Of a stretch of 64,000 nt of DNA, positions 1-12,700 are shown one piece after another. A model generated the notes under the pieces. It was not told where the DNA came from. It was given only the letters and a program-made list of their open reading frames with translations, and searched no databases. The DNA is from Lingula anatina. Lineage: Eukaryota > Brachiopoda > Lingulata > Lingulida > Lingulidae. The first letter of the stretch is position 1, and each line of letters begins with the position of its first letter. The stretch is from assembly GCF_001039355.2 (NCBI RefSeq), contig NW_019775543.1, positions 269,095 to 333,094 of the forward strand. The letters run 5' to 3'. The position numbers were made by a program, and so were the translations under genes.

Positions 1-1807
1 TTAGCCGTAGGCAGTGCTTATTATTCTCCTACACAGGTGTGATGTAGTAATTAAGGAGATGACACACCCTCAGGTACACATATAGTACATTTTGGCAATG
101 TTCTCTGTAATGACATAAATTAAGATTAAGGATTTAATATCTTGAGCAGTAGAGAAGTTTAGCTGAAGAAGTCATGTACATTTTACTTTAGACATCCCTT
201 AATTCCATTAATTCTGTGAAAATATATACAACTTTTAAAAAAATTTGTTTTATGATTCTGACACTAACAACCTAAATGAGAGATCTATGCCATCATTTCT
301 AGTTACCTTAGTTACCTCTGCAAAACTTCATATCAAGTCTTCTTTGTAGCTTAGCAGCCACAACAGATAGAGTTCACTCGGGATAGTGTTAGCTAATCAC
401 TTATCACTAAATTTCTATAGAGTTGTCAACAGACAGCATGTGGTAGACAGTCTCTGCAGCATAAATCAGCGATAAGTGCATTTGAGTTTTGGGACAGTTT
501 CACTGCATTTAAAAGAGGAAACACTATTTTGGTTTTGGCATTTAAAGGTAAGGGTAGGGAATCAATTGTGGAACAATTGGCCTCTATTACTATCTTAGTG
601 AAAGTCACAATTTCCAGGCTCTGTCTATATCTGCACATTCATGGATTGAGAAGCCTAAAGCTTTGTAATAAATCAGCAGTCTGTAAAGTTACCAAAACAT
701 GTTTTGGACACATTACATTTAAACCGTTAATATAAGGAAACAGACCATACTGTTTAGAATTTATTGTTTTTCAATTAGTGAAAATGTAATTACTAGGACT
801 TCTAAGCACCCAGTTAGGTGAAGAAAGGTTGAGTTGGTTTTTGAGGGTTTACTCAGTTGGTTAAAAAGAAAGCTCAGGTACAAGAACAAGCCAAACTGGC
901 ATGATAATGTTTCTCCTAGTATTGAATCAGCTGTAAGCAATTTTTCAGCCCAAACAGCAGTTGACTTTTGTGTTTTCTTAAAGAATTATCCAATATTATT
1001 GAGGTCAGAATGCACAATTCTTAGGGCTTGTTGAGTGTATCATCTAACTGCGTGGTTCTTTGAAGCTGGTAATTAACACTGCTCTGTTGCTTATTTGTTT
1101 TATTTATTTTTTTGTATACTCAGTGGGTTGATGTTTGCAGTGTAGCTAATTAGAAAAATTACATCATGTTACTTTAGTTAATACTAGGTTTAAGTCATTA
1201 AAAAATCATTTAGTCAGTTCACCTACTTGCTTTTCTACATCTGTATCAAAATCATAAAATGGTATAATTAATCATACTTATAAATATACTAATTTGTATG
1301 TATTAATACATACTTACTAGTACATATTTGGTGTCTGGCACAGACTTGCTAGTATAGCCTAGTAGGGTAGAGCATGAAAGACACATTAAAAAGCAATTGC
1401 AACGCTGTTTTGGAATAGATATATAGTACCGTAAGCATAATTCCCAATTACGTCAAGGTAGAAATCACAGTTCCTACCTTCCTAATTATTTGTTATTTGG
1501 ATTTATGGCAACCAATAGAATTAACAAAACTAACCTTTTACTTAACCACAAGAGTGTATTAGTAGTAGTTTTACTGTTTACCTTACTGATGGCTGAAGGC
1601 ACCTGTGTGGTGGACTGTGTCCAGTGGGTCTTCATTTTTATGATTGTCCAGATTTCTGTGCTGTGACCCTGAAACAAATGTTTATAACACAAAGTGTCAT
1701 GTTCAATAATAGTTTAGGTGTCTGGAGTATGTTTTGCTTACTAAAAGTTTCTTAGCCCCTTTATAAGTACATGCCTGGAAAAAACAAAAAAGATTAAAGC
1801 AGTGATA

Positions 1808-1907
<100 letters not shown>

Positions 1908-3406
1908 ATTCAAATTGAAGGCAGTGAAGTTACAACAGATGGATACCACCATGTCTTTTCAAACCTGTTAATCAGATATTTCTAGTGTTTTGGAATTCTA
2001 GAATCTAATTTCATTTCAGATGATTCCATTGCAAGCATTTCCCTTGAATTTCAAGCACATGACCCAAGGGGGTTGAAAATTCTCCATCTCTTTGTAATAG
2101 AAAATTAAGAGACCTTTGTCTGATTTCCCACATTGCCAAAAGTCAGTAAGTGTGTAGGGAAAGGAACGAAAAATGTAGAAAAGTTCAGGAATTCTCTCCA
2201 TCTTGTGGAGATGAAATTTGTCTGCATTATTTAAGGTACTGAAGTCTGTGTCTCAATAGAAAAGAGGGGATATTTTTCCCAGCATTGTTTATGTTAGCTT
2301 AATGAGGTAACCTGAAGCTGTGAAAGTGAACACAAATCATTGGTGGTGAATAAGTTTCTCAAAGAACCAAGCAAGATATTATGAACTTCAGAGTGGGGAA
2401 CACAAGTGGAAGATAATTAACTTTGGAGAAAAGAAGATCTAATAGAATTGAGCTGAACAGGTGGAAGAACAGATACATTGATAGAATGGGAAGGGGCATA
2501 CCCTTGTTGGAATGGCTCTTACAGGTAGTCTCTTTTACACAGTTCACAGGAAAATGCACTTGCTACTTAAGAAATGTGTTTATGTGAGCCAAGGAAGTGA
2601 GTGCCTTCTCTGTGCTGAATGTATGCTTGCATAACATTAAAGAGAAAAAACAGAAGAAAAAAGGAAAAGTGAACAGTTGAAATGAATTATCAGCACAATT
2701 AGATTATAAGAATCCAAGAGTTACATTTTTATTTTCTTAAAAGATATGACATTTTAAAAGATTTTATCGGTATTGCACATATTCATCAAAATTCAGTGGG
2801 ACATAAAAGTGAAAGTACCAAAATTTAAAAAAAAAATCTTAATCTCAGTATTTGACTTTAGTTATGAATGCTTCAGAAATGAGAAATAAACTAGTGGTTC
2901 TTTTTCCACTTGTGTTTCCTGTGTAAAAGGCAGTAGTATATGGTGTTTTTTTGTGTATCACTATGTTAAAACACAAGAGTCAGGTGTTTTGATCTACAGT
3001 AGGACAGAGCCAACAGGCTAAATAACAAATTGAGCAATTGGATTGGAATGGATGTGCCGGATAGATTTCATATGTGGCACTAATATCAAAGTAAATGAGA
3101 ATAGAAAGAGTTTAAAGAAAAAAGAAAAGATTTAATTGATAAGGAAGTGTGAAAGAAAAAAGGAAAAGAAATGCCTTCCATCCTGGACTGTGAGAAATAA
3201 CACTTCCACTGGTCAGTGTACTGAGGTATGGTATTGATGTGGCTTGATTGTTGTCTGGGTGGTGAGCTTTTCCACATAGACTGCTGAGTGCAGTTTTTTT
3301 GAGCTATAGAAGGGTGATTTACTGAACAAAGGAGATTTTTTTAATCATCTCTCTTCATAAAATATGTTTGATCACCCCTGCAATCCAATCCAGTCTACTG
3401 GCCTGC

Positions 3407-3430
3407 CTGTGTCTGTCTGTCTGTCTGTCT
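3407..3430. repeat. (CTGT)n microsatellite
   Basis: Short tetranucleotide tract, about six units. Confidence 0.9.
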
Positions 3431-3911
3431 GGGCTGCCTGATGAACCATCTGTCTCCTTGTCTGTCCTTTGGTTAATTTCCTCTCTAACTCATTATCTAA
3501 ATGTTATATAGTTTCCGTGGTACCATTTCACCATGCCCCACCCCTTTCTCCCTTCACAAGCCCTTTCAACTCGCACCTTTTATACATTTTTCTCTTTAGG
3601 GCATGTAATTAAGAGCATTGATCCCTCATTAAGTTATTCTATCTATCCATCCATCTCTACCAGGGTTTGATCTTCAGAAAGTGATTTAACAGGCCAGACA
3701 GCCTTCCCCAGCATGCTTTAGATTGGAATTAAGCACCTTTAATAACCAGTAGCATTTCATTGGTCTAGACCTCTTTTGGTGACAAGTAAAAGCCAAGTAT
3801 CAGATTTCTTTCCTGGAGTACAAATGGTTTGGAGCAAGGTGTGGCTTTGAGTTATTGCATTTGCTTCACAGAAGTAATTTTAGGTGATTTGCTACTGATG
3901 TAATTTGTAAG

Positions 3912-3916
<5 letters not shown>

Positions 3917-3956
<40 letters not shown>
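3917..3956. repeat. (TA)n microsatellite
   Basis: About 40 bp of TA dinucleotides. Confidence 0.97.
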
Positions 3957-3958
<2 letters not shown>

Positions 3959-5782
3959 CATGTATGTGTATTTTTGGAAGTTGTTGCAATGGATATTTTA
4001 GTATGCAACACAGAATTTGATATGGGTTAGAAAATGTCTGCAGACTTAATTAATTTATTGTGCATAATGTTAGGAGTTGGGCCAAGTACCTGAAAGAATT
4101 TGAAATAAGAAAATAGAATGAAAATACTCCAAAAAGTGATAAGTGCGATTGAAGATGAAATTTGAAAATTTTAGCTTAGTACTGATGGAAAGTGCTTCGA
4201 GTATAAACATGCTGAATTAAAGTGTTTGTAAACTTAAACAAATCTTTTTTGGCACCAAGAAACTGAAATTCCCTTCCAATGTAGCTACTGGGTAACCACA
4301 TTGTTTTAAGAATGTGGGTTGAAAAACAAAGCCAGACATTGATCAAGTATAGATTCAGCACCAAAGGCCATTAATCTAGGTTTATGTGACATACAGTTAA
4401 GATAGTGTGGTAATGACATTAAAAATTGAATTATTTATTTACACACTCAGTGAATAGTATTTGGGTGAGGCATTTTTGTTTCAATTAAGTTTTAGATCAT
4501 CATTCCTGGTTTTACTTATAAGTTAAAAGTAATAGCCTTAAGTTTTACAAAACCACTCCATTTCTCAAATGGATACAAGACGACATTCCATGAAAGTAAA
4601 ATATGCCATATGAGATATGTGTTATAAACATTAATGTAACACCTGTCAACATAGTAAACTAGGGATTTTTTGCCACTCCTCCTGTGGTCAACCTCAGTCA
4701 CTGACTGTCCCCTAGCCCCCTTTACCCTGCTGCCATCAGTTGGAATAAATAGTGTTTTCTTGCCTAATTGAATCAAGTAAGGACAACTATTAAAAAAACA
4801 GCAATTGTTTTCTCATACATTGGATGCTTGAAATGTACTTGACCCTGGTCTCAGACTGCTATCAATCAAGTTTCACCACTGCAACACATCCAGCCTCCCT
4901 TTCTTTGTGAATCACTTTTATTTTAGAAACTCTGGCAAAAGTTGTGTTGATTTTCATTTGGTAATTCTGGCTGCACTCGCTTTTCATTCTTATTAAATAG
5001 TTATTAAAACTTTGTAAAAGCAGTAGCCTTAAAGTTTCGAAGGAAGAGACCTATGCATGTTCACGGAGACACTACATAGACTTCATGCCATAGAATTTTG
5101 TTTTTGCACCAATTCAGATTCCCTTAAGGATATATGTGAAGGTCTCTCAGTGGTAGTAACAAATGCGTTATAAATATACTGGTACATGTATTTGCAATTT
5201 CCAGAAGTATAATTTTAGCTTCAGTTTGCAAGATTTAAATCAGTATGTCAGTGAGACCCTCACAGGGATTTAATTAACAAGCCAGGTGACTCTCTTACGT
5301 AATAGCCAGGCTATTAAGTTGTCAAACTTCTTAAGTTAACTGGTACAGACTGCAGTGTTTATGTATACTACTGGATGTGAAATGGGTCTAACTAGTGATA
5401 TTATTGAAAATCTGATGTAATAGTGAACTGGTCATGGTCTGTTAGTGTCAGGTAATCTGTTTCCAGCCCAAGTCAGCTGTATCAAACTGTACTGTCCACC
5501 TGTCTGAACTAAAGCAATAAACTCAGATACAAAAAGCACTGTATTGCAAGATTTATGAGGCAAGCATGATGGTCACATGTCAACGACTGATTAGTACAGG
5601 GTAGTGCAAAATAATTTTTATTATGCCACAGTAGTGCACTTTGTTTTTAAGATATGTGAGAGATATTTCAAGCATTTTTTATGTGAGAAGCAATTTGTCA
5701 AGACCTCTTTTGTCCTAGAAAGGGCCCAGCAGGCATGCTGATTCTTGATGAGTTTTTTTATTACAGTACATCAGTCTGATAT

Positions 5783-6217
5783 AGAGCGCATTCAGAACAA
5801 CAGTCTAATAGATCCGCACATCAAATATGGCGACCCACTAGAAAGCTTGCCACTTAATTCCCGATTAGACACTAAATAGATTCCCTGTGGTGATTACACA
5901 ACAATCATTCAAGTTGGTTGATCATATTTGATCCGCAGATCCGCCAACTAAATATGGCCAACCAAACTTCAAAAGTGATGCGGCTGAATCCCAATGGTCT
6001 CCCCGCCTCCACACGCACAATTAAATGGATTAAATCTCGGCACCGAGGTTTAATTGCTAGGCCCCTGCAGCGACGGTGCGTGTAGAGGCAGGGAGACCAT
6101 CATGGAATTAGCGGCATTGCTTTCGATGTATGCCCAGCCATATTTAGTCGGCAGATCAGTTAGTACTTGGATCATCTATTCTGAATGGCCCCTTAGTCTG
6201 CTGTTCTGAATGCTCTC
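5783..6217. mobile_element. Foldback/MITE-like element with terminal inverted repeats
   Basis: The ends gcattcagaac at about 5789-5799 and gttctgaatgc at 6203-6213 are inverted repeats extended imperfectly on both sides. Inside, long imperfect inverted arms (about 5932-6035 against 6048-6170) fold around a centre at ctcggcaccgag (6036-6047). Paired segments include acacgcac/gtgcgtgt and actaaatatgg/ccatatttagt. There is no coding capacity and GC is higher than the surroundings. This is a non-autonomous DNA element by structure; the family is not assigned. Confidence 0.7.
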
Positions 6218-6544
6218 ATATGTTATCCAGTTTTAAAAAAAAGGTGGTCACAAGCACGTTTGGGTCCCAAGCCTTGTATAATTTTCACTGTTCCATAGCT
6301 TTATCCTGAAGGGCAGGTTGTCAGTTTAACCTCTGCCATGCAAAAGGGTCAGCAGATTTCTAAATCTTCACATTACTGTTACTTAACATTTCATCACTAT
6401 AATGTTGTTCTATCAAATCATAACATGTCATGATACTATATTTGTTCAACAGCAGTGTGTGCAAGTTTTCATCTTCCCACTTAGAATATTTGTTACAAGT
6501 GTACTGTTTCTTCTCTTTAATTTTTTTTAAAATTTATTTTTCAG

Positions 6545-6743
6545 TAATGCAGCAATGACAGTACACCCAAGCTTGTTGACAGTCTTGTTGCTGTCACTGC
6601 TCTGTCCATCTGTGGGTCAGCAGCAGAAGGCAGTGATCAAGTTTGTCCAGACTTCCTATGTCGTTGATGAGGGACAACAGGTGTCCATTGAAGTCTCCAA
6701 GACAGGATTTTCAGCACCTCCACTCAATGTGGTCGTCATGGTG
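6545..6743 (+). CDS. ADGRV1: ADGRV1 exon 1: signal peptide and start of Calx-beta 1
   Basis: The coding part starts at ATG 6555 and ends at 6743 before gtacgt (63 codons, phase 0). Residues 1 to about 21 are a classic signal peptide: an MTVHP head, a Leu-rich core and a likely cut near SVG/QQQ. The rest begins a Calx-beta fold (SYVVDEGQ). A T-rich tract ending in cag at 6542-6544, ten bases before the ATG, looks like a splice acceptor, so at least one untranslated exon probably lies further upstream. I could not locate it. Confidence 0.88.
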
Positions 6744-9700
6744 GTACGTGAATGAAATTTATTAGATTTACTGAAATTAATTAAATTTAATGAGTGCAAT
6801 ACTTTTTTGTTAGTATGTTTGAAAGGCAAAGATTTCCTTAACCCAGTCACTATTTTATTGTTGATTTGGAATTTGGGGATTTGGGTCAGACTTAATAAAT
6901 TTTGTAATTGTTGAGTGATATACTCAATCAACATCTAATGTCTATCAAAAGCCTATCAGCCCTAATTCAAGAATAAAACACTATGCCAATTTCAAGCCAA
7001 TTTCTGTCAAATTGCTGTCAACTTTGACTGAGAAAACAAAACTAACTCCTTGTTTCTGTCAAACACAATGTCATCACTAATCAAGAGACAGGACGTGTCA
7101 GCATTTCCTACAAAATTATTTTGTTTATCAAAAGTTATTATTGTAGATTGAAAAAAAATTCATCTTGCTCATGTCATAGTCTTTATTTTAAGAAGTCCCC
7201 ATCATAAAGTCAACTGAAGTGCTCAGCAGAATTACATTACTATCAGCAGTCTTTTTTTAATGCACTTTACTTGTTGATTGATAACCAAATAAGAAATGTT
7301 TGTCAGATTTGCCCCAGATCAGGACTGAATAATGAGAAAAGGGTGTAATGTTTTAGGTATTTAAAAGCAATTGTTTATTTTTTTGGCATTTTTGCTGTAT
7401 ACATGAAAGACACTAATGAAGGGTGGAGATTTATGGTAAATTTATTGGCCATTCTTCTGTAGATTTCTCTCTTACTCCTCATATGCAATGTATGGTTGAT
7501 GTTGTTTCGCAGGGTTAAACAGATAAGGATTAACTGTTCTTAATTAGCTATCTAACGAGCTTAACTATTAGAATCAACTACCTTAGAGTAGTAGAAGTTG
7601 AATCCATTTATTTTTTCTAAGTGCAATTATTCTTCCATGTTTAAGATACAAAAACCAGGGTCAGTCAACAAATGCCACACCATAAAAACGGAATTTAAAA
7701 CATTTTAAAAGAAGGGAGGCAGGTCCTTTTATCTTGATTGCATTTTTTGCTGTGCACTTCAACATTCAATGAAACATTTATTTATTGGGGCCAATACGAA
7801 CATTTTTTACTGGTTAAACGCCCTACAAGAAGCAGATTTGTGTAATCCATTTGCAAAAGTTTCACAAAGCCAAAAGGTAGAAGCCATAGGATGTAATTTG
7901 TACAAACTGATTCCTATAATGGCCCACATTTCTCTTAGTTTCATACAGTTAACTTTCTTTTCCAGTTTTTTCAGCTCACTTAGGGTTACAGTATAGTAGT
8001 AGTGCATAGTAGTACATGATCTCCAGTTTTCTTTCATCAGAATACCTCACATTCAGCCAATGAAGAATTTCAAGCAGTTTCTGCACCCTAGATAAGCTAC
8101 TCATGTGGAAAACCCATGCTTTGATTATTTTACAATTAAACTGAAATGCCAGTCATGTTTTCATTTTTGGAAAATATGCTATGCATTTTGTTCTTAGCCT
8201 TCTTGTCTAGGTTTTTATGTAGTTTATTTGAAAGAACAAGTTTTACAAATTAGGTAAGGAAAGTTATATTTGTTATTTTATACGAAAGGTTTCTTGAAAA
8301 TGAATGATGAATTGAGTAAAAATAAAATCTGCTGCTGTGAATAGCAATAATGTAAGTAAAATGTTACTCTGAATCTTTTCTCAGTCTCTCTCTGCGTGAA
8401 ATAGTTCATAACACTAGGAAGTTAAATGGCAGCATTTGCACTACTCAGGCTAACCTAGAGAGAATAGAAACAAAATCTTGATTGACTTTTATGTTGGATT
8501 ACAATGTGATAAAACTGATGACAAAGAATGTCAGCAGAGTTGATAGGAAATATGGAGAGATTGATAGTTTCTTCTATCATGTGTGGTTACCATTTGATAT
8601 TTTAAAGCCATACATTAAAGACCAAAACAGGTACCTCGATAAATTCAACAAGTTTGCACATTTATGTTATTTGATTAAAACAAATTTCAGTTGAAATTTG
8701 TTAGAAAAATATTGGAAAGAAAAACAACAATTTAACAGATCAAAGTTGTATTATTGGACTAAAAATATCTGTTGGTGCTCTCTTCTGAACATAAGATTCA
8801 ATGAGTTTAGTCAGTTATGGGGCCTTTCAGCTTGTGACCCATGCAAGATTTAACCACCCATCAAATCACTTTCTCAGGGAAAAACAGCAAAAGGGTCTCT
8901 TTGGTCATTTTAATGTGATCAGAACCAGATTTTGGTATTTAAGATGGTGTTTGCCAAGTCAAAACAATTTTTTGTAGCAGGTGATAGTGATGACCACTGA
9001 GTAGAAGCCAGATCAACTCCTCTCTTACACTGTATATCAGAAACAGATTTTGATAATTAAGTTGGTGTTTTTGCAGGCTTCAGAAAGTTTACTCTTTTGC
9101 TTTAAGGGGTACTGTGGGGGCAGGAGGGAGGGGGGGGGGCAAACCTACCCTTTCGTTAGACCTGTCCAGAAAAGGACTGAGTCGGCTGGGTGGAGTGGCG
9201 CATTTCTTTTTTACCCCAAATGTATTATGATATTCTTTAAACTTCTCCATTTTTAAAGTTTTGAACATGGTCTTTGATTTCTTTTGGCTTGCAGCGAGTT
9301 TTGATCTGTTGGTCATTGCAATTTTATTAGAACCAGACCTGGTATGTCATTTGTGAGATAAAAGTGAAACCAGCTGAAGAAGGTCACCAATAGGGTCCCC
9401 ACTATTTTATCAGAAACACATTTGGTGTTTTGAATTGTGCTTATTTGATCATTAACACATTTGTAACTTTATAATGTCTTTGCCATTAGAAATGTTTTTT
9501 ATATTGGCTGACCAAGGAAAGCATTATATCACCTCTGCTTGACTACAAAGTCAGATATCACATGGCATACACCCCTATCCAAATGAATTTGCTATTTTTT
9601 GGTCCACATCAGATGATGTTTTTAACCTTTTCAACTCCCAGATTTTGGAGATTAAATGAAAATTGTTTATACATTTTGTCTTGGTTATTGTAATTTCATA

Positions 9701-12700
9701 AAAAGAGTTATATATGTTAAACAATATGCAGTGGCCAAGATCATGTTAATATTTAATGATTATTAATAATTGTGGTACCATTTTTAATTATTACAGGTGA
9801 TGCTCTCTGACCAAAATGGCAGCAATGACTTTGTGGGAAACAGCCAGGCACTGACTTTTCCTAATAACAGTTACAACATCACACGGTCTGTCAGTTTCTT
9901 TGTCCTTGATGATGACATTCCTGAAAGAGATGAGGTATTCACTCTACAGTTGTTGCTGTCCACTAATTCTTCAGAAAAAGCTATGAAGGGGGATCCATCA
10001 GAGGCCACCATTACTGTTCGGGCCAATGATGATGCATTTGGAATATTTGCCTTTGCTGAAGTGAGTAATAAAATGACCAGATTTTACGTCTTTCTGTTAA
10101 ATTTATAAAAGGTAATCTGAAATTGTGTATTCCAAAAAACCTTTTTTATTTTTTCTAAAAATCATAAACCTCAAGTGCTGAAATGAGTTTGTCGATGCCA
10201 GAAAGCATTCGATTAGTTGTGAAAAATGTGTTATTGGAATATGTAATATGTTTTAAAGTGCTATATACCCACACAAAAGGAATAAGTACACTTCAGTGAT
10301 AATTCATTCAGAGAGCAAACAAAAATTTTCTTACACTTTACAAACTAAAGAATGGTTTTCCATCTTCTTCTTTGCATATATAAGGGGGTTTGCACCCCCA
10401 TCACATATGGGGGACACTTATGAACTATCACAGTTTAGATATAAGGCTTGGGTGCACAAACCAAACTTGTACACTTCTGAATATGTTTTGAGTGCCACCA
10501 GCCTTGTGAGCCTTTTTCTCAGTGTTTATTGCTACCGAGTGGTACGTAGAAAAATAATGCGTTCTACAGGACCAGTAGGGAGATATATGTACGGCATGAT
10601 CATTATGTTTTATATGATAATGCAATCCCCACACATAATTCATCGAACAGCTGTTGTGTAATAGTGATGAGTATTTTGGTACTTAAAACTACTGTGTATG
10701 TGTTTGATAATTGACTGTGACTTTCAAGAGAAAACACTGTGTTTTCCCATCTTGCCCATTGTTTTAACTCTAATTTCACACAAAAACATAAATTTCTTTT
10801 GACTTGATCTGACCCTTGATCGTCATGGCAAGATTGATATGGCTTCTTTTCTTTTTGTTGTAATTTCAGTTCAGTTTTTTATTTAAGTGAGAAATGCTTG
10901 TAGGTGACATTTATTACAACATATAGATCTCAAATTACTTAATGGCTTTATCACAGGTTTTTTTTTTCAAATGATTACAGGTAATGGTTGTAACAATAAA
11001 TTTTTTTCTTTTTGTGGAAACAAAGGGTAAGCAAAGTTTCCGAGGGAATAACCAAATATTGACAAATTTTACAAAGAAAGAGTTTTTTGGTGTACATGAA
11101 TTTATTGAAGCTTGAAATGTCAATGTGTTCATTTTAAGCAGTGAGTTAAATGTTGGCAAAATATTTCTCTGAGCACATGTGCTTTCAGAAAACTTTGGTA
11201 AATTGCATTTAACAACCAACCTCAACTTAAATTTATTCATGCAAATTGCTGGGAAGCTTTCATTTACTTCTTCAGCTTGCAATGGCCAAACATTATTCTA
11301 ATTTTTCTCAGATATCCACTTTACCTATTCCAGAACACTGGAATGCTGTGACAGTTAAACATCAAAGTTGTAAGACATCAGTTTGATATTTGTCTTTAAG
11401 ATATATCATGATATTAGATCAAATGTTTGGATATTATATATAATAAACAGGTTTCTTCTGATGGTTTTATCCCTTGGAAAACCAGTACCAGTAGGGTGGG
11501 GAAAAAGATCTAAAAATTGACACCTTTACTAGTATGCTGGTGTCTCTTTCATCAAAGAAACTCCATACATTATTTTTAGAAATACTTCTCATTCTTCCTC
11601 CAACAGTCTAAAAAAACTTGTTCTAGATAATAGAAATAGCTGAACTGAAATCTCAGGGAGTTGCTGATTTCTAGCACATGTAAAGCTGCATCAGTTAAAT
11701 TGACACAGCAGTGCTCAGCTGATTCCTTGATAGGAGCCCTTGCAAATGTCATGATGTTCCAGCACCCTGAATCCCAGACCAAGTGTAATATTGATTTGAT
11801 TGCAATGTTTTGCCCAGAAGCAACTCGGAGGCCACTTTCTGGTTGATGCAGCAATATTTACTGGAAAGCCTTCTTAAAACTGCTGCAATATTAATCTGTT
11901 CTTGCTCCCCTAGATTGAAATTAAAGACATTTTTGTCAATGTCCAGTTGGAGCTTTAGTGAAAGCTGAGGTAAAACCTTGGGTTTATGTCAAATTAAGTA
12001 TACTGTTTGTAGTGCTGTAGAACTCTGCTATTGTTGTGACAAATATCTGTAGGGAATAACATACCTAGGGTTTGAATTTGCCCTAATTTACCCGGTCAAA
12101 ACTAATTAACAGACAATAATCAATTCCTACATGCTCCTGTGAACTGCTCTATATATTAGTAAAAAATGTGTGAACACTGTTGCAAATACCTCTTTGGTGC
12201 TCACTGGGTTTCAGAAAAAAACTGAAGAATTAAAAAATCAGTGATTTAATAGGATTAATAGCAGAGAATCGGATGTAAATATGTTAGCAGTTAAAATGTT
12301 TTTATAGTGTTCAAGGTCATTTGAGAGCTACCTAGAAAAAAATATAGTTGTTCTTGGAGTTACACCTTGTCAATTTCAATGAGTTCCAATGTCACCTTGA
12401 GTGATATTTCACTTGCTTCCCTCATTTTGCTTTGACTTAGAGCTCAGTTAATCTTCTTGGTGAAAAAATGAGATAAGGAGATGTTGTCCACTTTATTACT
12501 GGTTTATTAAACATCAGATATTTTTAAATTTTAATTTGATAGCAATATTCCTTTTGATGGCTGTTTAGTTCCATTAATGAAATGAAAGACAGAAAACATT
12601 GTGGAACTCAGGGTTTAAAAAATGACCTTTAATATGAGATTTTTGCTTGACCAAAATGGAACATCAGAACGTTCAGTATATAAGGAGGTGACTTGAATTG

